In this document: in pieces, positions 8,018-14,162 of the stretch | Position numbering within the stretch: the first letter of the stretch is position 1 | How the letters are laid out: every line of letters starts with the position of its first letter | NCBI GenBank assembly: GCA_003221825.1 | Contig: QHUE01000006.1 | Coordinates: 1 to 15,534, forward strand | Origin: Gemmatimonadota bacterium | GTDB taxonomy: Bacteria; Gemmatimonadota; Gemmatimonadetes; Gemmatimonadales; GWC2-71-9 | Direction: 5' to 3' | Length of the DNA stretch: 15,534 bases | Made by a program: the position numbers and the translations under genes | Notes under the pieces: model-generated | Databases searched by the model: none | What the model saw: only the letters and a program-made list of their open reading frames with translations | Told to the model about the DNA's origin: nothing

Positions 8018-8955
8018 TGGCGACATACACGCTGGACTTCGAGCGGCCCCTCCTCGAGTTAGAGAAGCAGATCGAGGAGCTCAAACGCCTCCCTGGCTCC
8101 GATACGCGGGTCCTCGAGGGGCAGCTGGCCACGCTGCGCATCGAGATCTATCGCAATCTCACGCCGATGCAGCGCGTGCAGGTCGCCCGCCATCCCCGCC
8201 GCCCGTACCCACTCGACTACGTCAACACCGTGTTCACCGACTTCGTCGAGCTGCACGGCGACCGGCTGTACCGGGACGATCCGGCCATCGTCGGCGGATG
8301 GGCGCGGCTCGACGGCATCAGCGTCATGGTCATCGGTCACCAGAAGGGCCGCGATACCAAGGACAATCTCTACCGCAACTTCGGGATGGCGCATCCCGAG
8401 GGATACCGGAAGGCGATGCGGCTCATGCGCCTGGCGGCGAAGTTCGGGGCACCGGTCATCACGCTCGTGGACACTCCCGGGGCCTATCCCGGACTGGGCG
8501 CGGAAGAGCGCGGCCAGGCGGAAGCGATCGCGAGCAGCTTGATCGAAATGGCATCGCTGCAAACACCCATCATCACCGCGGTGATCGGCGAAGGGGGATC
8601 GGGCGGGGCGCTCGCGGTGGGGCTCGCCGATCGGGTATTGATGTTAGAGAACTCCGTTTACTCCGTCATCTCGCCCGAGGGGTGCGCCGCGATTCTGTGG
8701 AAGGACGCCAGCCAGCGCGAGCGCGCCGCCGAGGCGCTCAAGATCACGGCCCAGGACCTCCTGAATCTGGGCGTCATCGACGAAATCATTCCCGAGCCGC
8801 CGGGCGGCGCCCACTCCGATCCCGAAGCGGCGGCCGCGGCGCTCGGCGACGCGCTGCAGCGCCATCTCGGCCAGCTCCGCAAGCTGAGAACGGACAAGCT
8901 CCTCAAACGCCGCGAAGAAAAGTACCTTTCCATGGGTGCGCTAACCGAGAAGTGA
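8017..8955 (+). CDS. accA: Acetyl-CoA carboxylase, carboxyltransferase subunit alpha
   Basis: A 312-residue cytoplasmic protein that, with AccD, transfers the carboxyl group from biotin-carrier protein to acetyl-CoA, giving malonyl-CoA for fatty-acid synthesis. The N-terminus [16 protein letters not shown] is typical of AccA. The crotonase-like core shows [39 protein letters not shown], the glycine-rich [17 protein letters not shown] that forms the oxyanion site, and [17 protein letters not shown]. Length and order are standard for the family. The ATG at 8017 overlaps the dnaE stop by one base (TGATG), and no strong Shine-Dalgarno is visible, so initiation is probably by coupling. dnaE-accA adjacency is also known in Enterobacteria. 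Its partner accD is not in the window. Confidence 0.96.
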   Translation: MATYTLDFERPLLELEKQIEELKRLPGSDTRVLEGQLATLRIEIYRNLTPMQRVQVARHPRRPYPLDYVNTVFTDFVELHGDRLYRDDPAIVGGWARLDGISVMVIGHQKGRDTKDNLYRNFGMAHPEGYRKAMRLMRLAAKFGAPVITLVDTPGAYPGLGAEERGQAEAIASSLIEMASLQTPIITAVIGEGGSGGALAVGLADRVLMLENSVYSVISPEGCAAILWKDASQRERAAEALKITAQDLLNLGVIDEIIPEPPGGAHSDPEAAAAALGDALQRHLGQLRKLRTDKLLKRREEKYLSMGALTEK

Positions 8956-8956
8956 A

Positions 8957-9796
8957 TTGACGCATCTCTTGGAAGTCCGGTTCAAAGGGAACCGGCGAGA
9001 ATACTTCACCTGGCCGTCCGACGACTCCTCCTCCCTCCGCCTCGATGCGCCCGTCATCGTCGAGGTCGAGCGTGGACAGGATTTCGGCGTGATCTCGGCG
9101 TTGGGTGAAATCGCTGCGAAAAAGTGCGAGCGGTGCGGCACCTGCGGAGCTCACCCCCCGGCCGACGAGACCACGATTCGTAACATCGTCCGGTTGGCCA
9201 CACCCGAGGATCGGAAGACGGCCACCGACCTGCGCCTCAATGAGGAAGATGTGCGCCGCACCGTGCGGGACCGGGTGCGGCAGCACAATCTCCCCATGAA
9301 GGTCTCCGACGCCGAGTGGCAGTGGGACAAGCGCAAGCTCACGATTTACTTCACCGCCGAGCAGCGCGTCGATTTCCGCGCGCTGGTGCGGGACCTGGCC
9401 GGTCTGTTCCGCACGCGGATCGAGCTGCGGCAGATCGGGGCGCGGGACGAAGCCAAGCGGCTCGACGGGATCGGGCGCTGCGGGCGGCAGCTCTGCATCG
9501 CGAGCTGGCTGCCCGAGGGAAAGCCGGTGAGCCTGTCGCTCGCGAAGGCCCAGGGGTTGTCGCTCAATCCGGTGCAGATCTCGGGACCGTGCGGGCGGCT
9601 GCTCTGTTGCCTGCACTACGAGCACGACTTCTACGTCCAACAGCGGAAGCGCTTCCCGAAGGAAGGCAAGACCGTGAAGACGTCCGAGGGGAACGAGCGC
9701 GTGATCGCCGTCGACATCTTCCGCGAACGCGTCACGCTCCGCTCCGACGCCGGTGACACGCGCGTCGTCCCGCTCGATCAGCTGCAGCCGCAGTGA
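8957..9796 (+). CDS. ricT: RicT/YaaT-like PSP1 C-terminal domain protein
   Basis: A 279-residue cytoplasmic protein of the PSP1/RicT family. In Bacillus, RicT with RicA and RicF carries 4Fe-4S clusters and acts with RNase Y in mRNA maturation; its job in this organism is not known. Family blocks are visible: an N-terminal beta region with VEVERGQDFGVI, then RVDFRALVRDLAG, RIELRQIGARDEAK, GRCGRQLC (C175, C180), SLNPVQISGPCGRLLCC (C212, C217, C218). An extra cysteine cluster C57-x2-C60-x2-C63 lies in the N-terminal half. The start is TTG at 8957, one base after the accA stop, with a weak GAGAAG upstream. A second in-frame TTG at 8969 is possible but would cut the first beta strand. The stop overlaps metG by four bases (GTGA). 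Confidence 0.9.
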   Translation: MTHLLEVRFKGNRREYFTWPSDDSSSLRLDAPVIVEVERGQDFGVISALGEIAAKKCERCGTCGAHPPADETTIRNIVRLATPEDRKTATDLRLNEEDVRRTVRDRVRQHNLPMKVSDAEWQWDKRKLTIYFTAEQRVDFRALVRDLAGLFRTRIELRQIGARDEAKRLDGIGRCGRQLCIASWLPEGKPVSLSLAKAQGLSLNPVQISGPCGRLLCCLHYEHDFYVQQRKRFPKEGKTVKTSEGNERVIAVDIFRERVTLRSDAGDTRVVPLDQLQPQ

Positions 9797-11343
9797 AGAA
9801 GTTCTTTCTCACCACCGCCATCGATTATTCCAACGGCGACCCTCACCTGGGACACGCCCTGGAGAAGGTCGGTGCCGACTGCATCGCCCGCTACCGGCGG
9901 CTCCGGGGGGGCGCCGATCAGGTGCATTTCCTCATGGGGATGGACGAGCACAGCCAGTCGGTCATTCAGGCGGCTGCGCGCGCCAACGTGACGCCGCGCG
10001 TCTGGGTCGACCGGATGGCCACGACGTTTGCCGACTACTGGCGGCGGCTCGAATGCAGCAACGACGACTGGATCCGCACGACCGAGCCGCGGCACGTGCG
10101 CGGCGTGGTCGCCCTGCTCGAGCGCATCCAGCAGCAGCGTCCCGACGATCTCTACGTCGCCGATTACGAGGGGCTGTACTGCACCGGCTGCGAGGAGTTC
10201 AAACAGCCGGCCCAGATCGCGAACGGCCACTGCGTCGAGCACCCGACGCTGGATCTGATTCCGACCAAGGAGCGCAATCATTTCTTCCGGCTGAGCGCGT
10301 ACGGCCAGCGGCTCCTGGAGCTGATCGCGACCGGCGAGCTGCGCGTCGAGCCGGCCATCCGGCGCAACGAGGTCGTACGGCTGCTCGAGGACGGACTCCA
10401 GGACGTGTCGATCTCGCGCCAGCGGCTGCCGTGGGGCATTCCCTTCCCCGGCGACAGCGAGCAGACGATCTACGTATGGTTCGATGCGCTGATCAACTAT
10501 TTGTCTGCGACGGGATTCCCCGCCCCCGGATACGAGCACCTGTGGCCGGCGGACCTCCACGTGGTCGGCAAGGGCATCACCCGCTTTCACTGCATCATCT
10601 GGCCGGCGATGTTGCTCGCCGCCGGCCTCGCGCTGCCGCGCCTGGTGTGGGCGCACGGCTACGTGCAGTGGGAGGGCGCGAAGATGAGCAAGACCGCCGG
10701 CACCGCGGTCAGCGTGGGGTCCGCGATCGAGCGACACGGGGCGGACGCGCTGCGCTACTTCCTGCTGCGCGAAGTCGGGTTCGAGAGCGACGGCAACTTT
10801 ACGTGGGAGCGGTTTGACGCGCGCTATGCCGCCGATCTCGCCGATACGTTCGGGAATCTCGCGTCGCGCTCGCTGTCCATGGTCCATCGCTACCGTGCCG
10901 GCATCGTCCCGTCCTCACCCCCTAACCCCCTCTCCGTTCCGGAGAGGGGGGACGCATCGTCTCTCGAGCGGGCGGCGCTGCAGACGATCGCGTCGTACGG
11001 CCGCGCGATGGATGGATACGAGCTGCAACAGGGCGCCGCCCTGGTGATCGAGCTGGCGACGCGCGCCAATCGCTACGTCGAAGAGACGGCGCCGTGGAAG
11101 CTCACCAAAGCGAAACGCGACGCCGAGCTCGATGCGGTGCTCGTGAATCTCGTGCGGACCGTGGCGCGGCTCGCCGTCTTGTCCGTGCCGTTCATTCCCG
11201 TGAAGGCGGACGAGCTCTGGAATTCCCTGGGCGCGGATCGGTCGCTGGCGAGCGTCCGTCTCGGGGATCTCGGGAGTCTTTCGGTCGCCGGATGGACGGT
11301 CGCAAAGCCCCCCCCGCTTTTCCCCAAGCTGGATGCGGATTAG
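9793..11343 (+). CDS. metG: Methionine--tRNA ligase
   Basis: A class I synthetase of 516 residues, the short form without a C-terminal tRNA-binding EMAP-like domain. The HIGH-type motif is PHLGH (17-21) and the KMSKS motif reads KMSKT (297-301). The connective peptide has one zinc knuckle with C130, C133, C147 and H150, like the Thermus enzyme. DDWIRTTEP and YVWFDALINYLSATG are typical. The anticodon-binding helical domain follows from about residue 390, with ANRYVEETAPWKL. Residues about 374-390 come from an inserted palindromic repeat between the catalytic and anticodon-binding domains. The start is GTG 9793 overlapping the ricT stop, the only start that keeps the family N-terminus KKFFLTTAIDY; no Shine-Dalgarno is seen, so coupling is likely. 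A C8 run (11308-11315) lies close to the stop. Confidence 0.96.
   Translation: MKKFFLTTAIDYSNGDPHLGHALEKVGADCIARYRRLRGGADQVHFLMGMDEHSQSVIQAAARANVTPRVWVDRMATTFADYWRRLECSNDDWIRTTEPRHVRGVVALLERIQQQRPDDLYVADYEGLYCTGCEEFKQPAQIANGHCVEHPTLDLIPTKERNHFFRLSAYGQRLLELIATGELRVEPAIRRNEVVRLLEDGLQDVSISRQRLPWGIPFPGDSEQTIYVWFDALINYLSATGFPAPGYEHLWPADLHVVGKGITRFHCIIWPAMLLAAGLALPRLVWAHGYVQWEGAKMSKTAGTAVSVGSAIERHGADALRYFLLREVGFESDGNFTWERFDARYAADLADTFGNLASRSLSMVHRYRAGIVPSSPPNPLSVPERGDASSLERAALQTIASYGRAMDGYELQQGAALVIELATRANRYVEETAPWKLTKAKRDAELDAVLVNLVRTVARLAVLSVPFIPVKADELWNSLGADRSLASVRLGDLGSLSVAGWTVAKPPPLFPKLDAD
10913..10955. repeat. Intragenic palindromic repeat in metG
   Basis: The core is a perfect 11-bp stem: 10926-10936 pairs with 10940-10950 around a TTC loop. 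It is preceded by CCTCACCCCCTAA. It encodes SPPNPLSVPERGDA in frame. The layout of a C-rich lead followed by a CCCCTCTCC / GGAGAGGGG hairpin matches a repeat I recall from many unrelated draft genomes, where it also appears in frame as 'PNPSP..GE'-type peptides. Confidence 0.8.
11308..11315. repeat. C8 homopolymer near the end of metG
   Basis: Eight C encode the AKPPPLFP tail region, about 10 codons before the stop. Slippage here would only alter the last residues. Confidence 0.65.
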
Positions 11344-11386
11344 CCACCCTGCCCGAAGGAACGTGACGGAGCGCACATCGTCCGAT

Positions 11387-11416
11387 TTGACGGGGTCCAG
11401 CACCCGGTCTTATGTT
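11387..11416 (+). promoter_or_regulatory. Sigma-70-type promoter for the M23 peptidase, near-leaderless
   Basis: TTGACG (11387-11392) and TATGTT (11411-11416) are separated by 18 bases, in the 84-base gap after metG. Transcription would start near 11422-11424, only 4-6 bases before ATG 11428. No Shine-Dalgarno precedes that ATG, which fits a leaderless or near-leaderless message. The rest of the gap (11344-11386) shows no terminator hairpin. Confidence 0.5.
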
Positions 11417-11427
11417 TTCATCCCCAT

Positions 11428-12369
11428 ATGAAGAAGAAGCACGCAGAGCGCCGCTGGACCGTCATGCTGGTCCCCCACGGGTCGGGCTCGTCCCGCGCCG
11501 TGGAGGTCTCACAGACGGTCGTCAAGGCGCTCGTCGGCATCGGCGGCGTGGTGGCGCTGCTGTTTCTCGTGCTCGGTGGCACGGCGCTGTCGCGCGGTGT
11601 CAACGTCACGAGGAGCCGGGCGCTCGAGCGCGAGAATCAATTGCTCGCGAGCGAGATCCAGCGGATGCGCGAGCGGCTCGTCGGACTGCGGGACACGCTC
11701 AACGTGTTCGGCGAGCGCGAACAGGCGCTGCGGCTGCTCGCCGGGTTGTCGCCCATCGACAGGGACGTGCAGCAGGCCGGCATCGGGGGCCCGAGCGGCC
11801 AATGGTTCGAGCGCGACAGCCTCGCGGCCGCGGGACCGAACGGCCAGCAGGCGCTCGCCGCGCGCATCGACATGGATCAGCTGACGCGCCGCGCCAACAT
11901 CCTCGTGCACTCGCTGAACGAAGCGTACGATTCCGCGTCGAGTCAGCGTTCGCGCTACGCGGCGATGCCGTCGATCATGCCGACCAAGGGATGGCTGACG
12001 AGTGCGTTCGCCCGCGAGCGCGTGCATCCGATCCTGCATCTCGCGCGCCCGCACGAAGGCATCGACGTCTCGGCGCCGATGGGCATGGAGATCGACGCGC
12101 CGGCGGCGGGCGTCATCACGCAGGTGTCGTGGGTCGAAGGCTACGGCAACATGCTGACCATCGATCACGGCTACGGCCTGGTGACGCGCTATGCGCACTG
12201 CTCCAAGATCCTCGTGGTGCGCGGCCAGCGCGTGAAGCGCGGCCAGCCGATCGCGAAAGTCGGCTCGACGGGACTGTCGACCGGACCGCATCTGCACTAT
12301 GAGGTGTGGGTGAACGGCCGGCCCGTGGATCCGATGAAGTACGTGCTGCCGGACGCAATCGTGGATTGA
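11428..12369 (+). CDS. Membrane-anchored M23 family (LytM-type) peptidase
   Basis: A 313-residue envelope protein. A short basic N-terminus is followed by one membrane segment (about residues 31-52), then a likely coiled coil (about 64-92, with RALERENQLLASEIQRM), a variable linker, and a C-terminal M23 domain from about residue 190. The zinc and catalytic residues are in place: H209 and D213 in HEGID, H257 in YAHCSK, and H288/H290 in GPHLHYEV. H209, D213 and H290 are the usual zinc ligands, so it should be an active peptidoglycan endopeptidase rather than a degenerate LytM activator. The anchor-coil-M23 layout resembles cell-division and morphogenesis endopeptidases. ATG 11428 is chosen because the basic cytoplasmic tail follows; a later ATG at 11464 region would lose it. 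It appears to have its own promoter. Confidence 0.9.
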   Translation: MKKKHAERRWTVMLVPHGSGSSRAVEVSQTVVKALVGIGGVVALLFLVLGGTALSRGVNVTRSRALERENQLLASEIQRMRERLVGLRDTLNVFGEREQALRLLAGLSPIDRDVQQAGIGGPSGQWFERDSLAAAGPNGQQALAARIDMDQLTRRANILVHSLNEAYDSASSQRSRYAAMPSIMPTKGWLTSAFARERVHPILHLARPHEGIDVSAPMGMEIDAPAAGVITQVSWVEGYGNMLTIDHGYGLVTRYAHCSKILVVRGQRVKRGQPIAKVGSTGLSTGPHLHYEVWVNGRPVDPMKYVLPDAIVD

Positions 12370-12382
12370 TGCCCGGCTGCGC

Positions 12383-12411
12383 TTGACGACATCTGCAGTT
12401 TCCTGTTGTAT
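12383..12411 (+). promoter_or_regulatory. Possible leaderless promoter for the plug lipoprotein
   Basis: TTGACG (12383-12388) and a weak -10 TTGTAT (12406-12411) are 17 bases apart. The ATG at 12417 comes 5 bases after the -10, so transcription would begin at or next to the start codon. No Shine-Dalgarno is present. The -10 matches the consensus poorly, so this is tentative. The same TTGACG hexamer precedes the upstream gene. Confidence 0.4.
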
Positions 12412-12416
12412 CCAGT

Positions 12417-12833
12417 ATGGTGTCTCCCGTGACGTCGCTGGTCCTCCTGCTGCTGCTCGCCGGCTGCCACCCCCACGCGATTCCTGCCGCGCCGTCCGGC
12501 GGCGGCCACATCGTGATCACGCAGGAGCAAATCGAGCGCAGCGGCGCGCTCACCGCCTGGGATGCACTGAAGCGACTCGCACCGCAATTCACCTTTCGCG
12601 AGAACCGCAACGGACAGCCGAGCAGATTGGAGCGCCGCGGCCAGAGCAGCATCCTGCTGAACGACGCCCCGCTCGTCTTCATGGATGGCGCGGAGCTGTC
12701 GGACTTCCATTCGTTGAACCAGATTCCCGCCAGCACGCTCTTTAGTATCGAGATCCTCAACGGCATCGAGGGGACGTCGTACTACGGCTCGAACGCCGTC
12801 AGCGGCGTCATCCTCTTCAAAACCAAGAACTAA
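12417..12833 (+). CDS. Small lipoprotein consisting of a TonB-receptor plug-like domain
   Basis: A 138-residue lipoprotein. The signal has a leucine run and a canonical lipobox L14-A-G-C17. The remainder resembles only the plug domain of TonB-dependent receptors: ITQEQIERSGALTAWDALKRL, a strand with ILLNDAPLVFMDGAEL, then IPASTLFSIEILNG, and the closing GTSYYGSNAVSGVILFKTK that corresponds to the 'A-YG-xA-xGVI-I-T' end of plugs. There is no barrel; the stop follows directly, so this is not a truncation visible in the window. Its role is unknown. Possible jobs are binding the outer-membrane partner of a receptor or a periplasmic ligand. It is convergent with the SusC/SusD pair, with 23 bases between stop codons. 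Confidence 0.75.
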   Translation: MVSPVTSLVLLLLLAGCHPHAIPAAPSGGGHIVITQEQIERSGALTAWDALKRLAPQFTFRENRNGQPSRLERRGQSSILLNDAPLVFMDGAELSDFHSLNQIPASTLFSIEILNGIEGTSYYGSNAVSGVILFKTKN

Positions 12834-12856
12834 AAAAAACGACTCGTGCATGCCGC

Positions 12857-14146
12857 TCAGGGCGCCGTGCTCAAGCATGCGGCAGCCTTGGGATTGTTCT
12901 CCTCATCGAGCGGAATTGGGTAGCTGGTCGCCGACCCGTACTGCAGGCCGCTCTTGAAATAGCCGCCGTTCGGGAACACGAGGCTATCCGGCCGGGCATA
13001 CTGTCGTTCCAGCCGCCGGAGATCGCCGAGGCGATGACCGGTCAACCACAGCCAGCGACCCCGCTCCGTGAACAGCTGCGTCACCGCCGCGTTGGAATCG
13101 GCAGGTGACGTGAGTGCCGGCGTGATCGCCGTCAGTGCCGCCGTCCCGCTGAGGACATAACTCGGCGGCGTCGCCCGCAGCGCATTCAGCGTGGTGAGGT
13201 ACGTGGTGGTGTCCTTGCGACGCAGGGCGGCCTCGACGCCGTAGCGTTTGAACTTCCGGATCCCATTGAACACGCCGTTGTTCTGCCGTGTGGTATTCAG
13301 ATCATGCTGGATCAGATAGGCGAACGACGTTGCGACCGCCGTGACCGCGGTATCCGCGGCCGCGGCGTTGCCGGAATCGAGCAACACGCGTCCGATGCCC
13401 ATGCGCGCCAGCGCCGTCATATTCGTCCGATTCGCTCGGACGCTGTTGAGAAGCGAGGGACCGCCGGTCGCGAGCGCCTTCACGGTGTCCAACGCCAAGG
13501 CGGCGCCGAGTGCCTGTCGGAAGCGATCCAGCGCCGTGTCCAGCACCTCAGCGGTGGTCAGCGGATCGCCGTATGTGAACGAGCCGTCTGCATTCACCGT
13601 GCTGACAGGTACGCCTGAGCAATAGTTCTCGGCGAGGAAGACGTACGCGTAGCCCGCGAGGCTCAGCATTTCCGCGAGCCCGGCGTCGAGCGTGGTATCC
13701 GGCGAATACTGGCGGAATTTGGCCGCGGCAGCTTCCGCCGCTCGCCTGGCGCGGTGCACGTTCCGGAACACGTTGGTCAGCGTGACGCTCTCCCGCTGTG
13801 GCCGGCGCGCGTCAGCGAGAATGCGATCCGGGAACGTTTCGGTGTTGATCAGCTCATCCGATAGCATGCCGCCGAGCAGGATCACCCCTTCGGTCGTGCC
13901 TCCGGATCCTTGCGCGCCCGACCCCGTGTAGGCGATGTGTAGATCTCCAATGGCTCCTGCCCGGATCGTCGGGAGCGCGGCGGCGCTGTTCAGGCCCTCC
14001 GGGGGCACGATGTCCGGATTGGAGACGTCGAGCAGGTGACACGCAGCGAGCAGCGTGCCGGCTCCCGCCAGCGACGCCGCGAGACCCCACGGCCGGCGCG
14101 AGCGCCGGAGCAGTGGGCCGATCATGTCATGCAGAATGGCAATCAT
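12857..14146 (-). CDS. SusD/RagB-family nutrient-binding lipoprotein
   Basis: A 429-residue lipoprotein. The signal peptide has a basic region (RRSRRPWG) and the lipobox L33-A-A-C36. The mature start HLLDVSNPDIVPPEGL is typical of SusD-like proteins in which 'xDxxNP' follows the cysteine. Helical TPR-like blocks follow: NVFRNVHRARRAAEAAAAKF, LAGYAYVFLAENYC, ALARMGIGRVLLDSGN. The C-terminal FTERGRWLWLTGHRLGDLRRL is the conserved SusD ending motif. It would sit on the cell surface as a lid on the SusC barrel and bind glycans or peptides before import. It lies 16 bases after the SusC-like gene, so the two are co-transcribed. ATG 14146 is chosen because GAGGA (14158-14154) lies 7 bases upstream; a second in-frame ATG at 14125 lacks one. 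The substrate cannot be deduced. Confidence 0.9.
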   Translation of the reverse strand: MIAILHDMIGPLLRRSRRPWGLAASLAGAGTLLAACHLLDVSNPDIVPPEGLNSAAALPTIRAGAIGDLHIAYTGSGAQGSGGTTEGVILLGGMLSDELINTETFPDRILADARRPQRESVTLTNVFRNVHRARRAAEAAAAKFRQYSPDTTLDAGLAEMLSLAGYAYVFLAENYCSGVPVSTVNADGSFTYGDPLTTAEVLDTALDRFRQALGAALALDTVKALATGGPSLLNSVRANRTNMTALARMGIGRVLLDSGNAAAADTAVTAVATSFAYLIQHDLNTTRQNNGVFNGIRKFKRYGVEAALRRKDTTTYLTTLNALRATPPSYVLSGTAALTAITPALTSPADSNAAVTQLFTERGRWLWLTGHRLGDLRRLERQYARPDSLVFPNGGYFKSGLQYGSATSYPIPLDEENNPKAAACLSTAP

Positions 14147-14153
14147 GGCTCTG

Positions 14154-14158
14154 TCCTC
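14154..14158 (-). promoter_or_regulatory. Shine-Dalgarno of the SusD-like gene
   Basis: GAGGA on the minus strand, 7 bases before ATG 14146 and inside the 16-base gap after the SusC-like stop. It supports the upstream of two possible ATG codons. Confidence 0.55.
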
Positions 14159-14162
14159 GCGC

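Noticed and set aside
9778..10887. A 369-codon minus-strand frame across metG
   Set aside because: It is an antisense shadow of a clearly conserved synthetase, with no recognisable domains.
9793..11343. KMSKT instead of KMSKS and His as fourth zinc ligand in MetG as anomalies
   Set aside because: Both variants are known in functional methionyl-tRNA synthetases, for example the Thermus-type knuckle with Cys-Cys-Cys-His.
12832..12884. A possible bidirectional terminator between the convergent genes (A8 at 12832-12839; TGCCGC/GCGGCA stem)
   Set aside because: The only stem is 6 bp with a 22-base loop and the T-tract on the minus strand is about 12 bases away from it, so it does not look like an intrinsic terminator.
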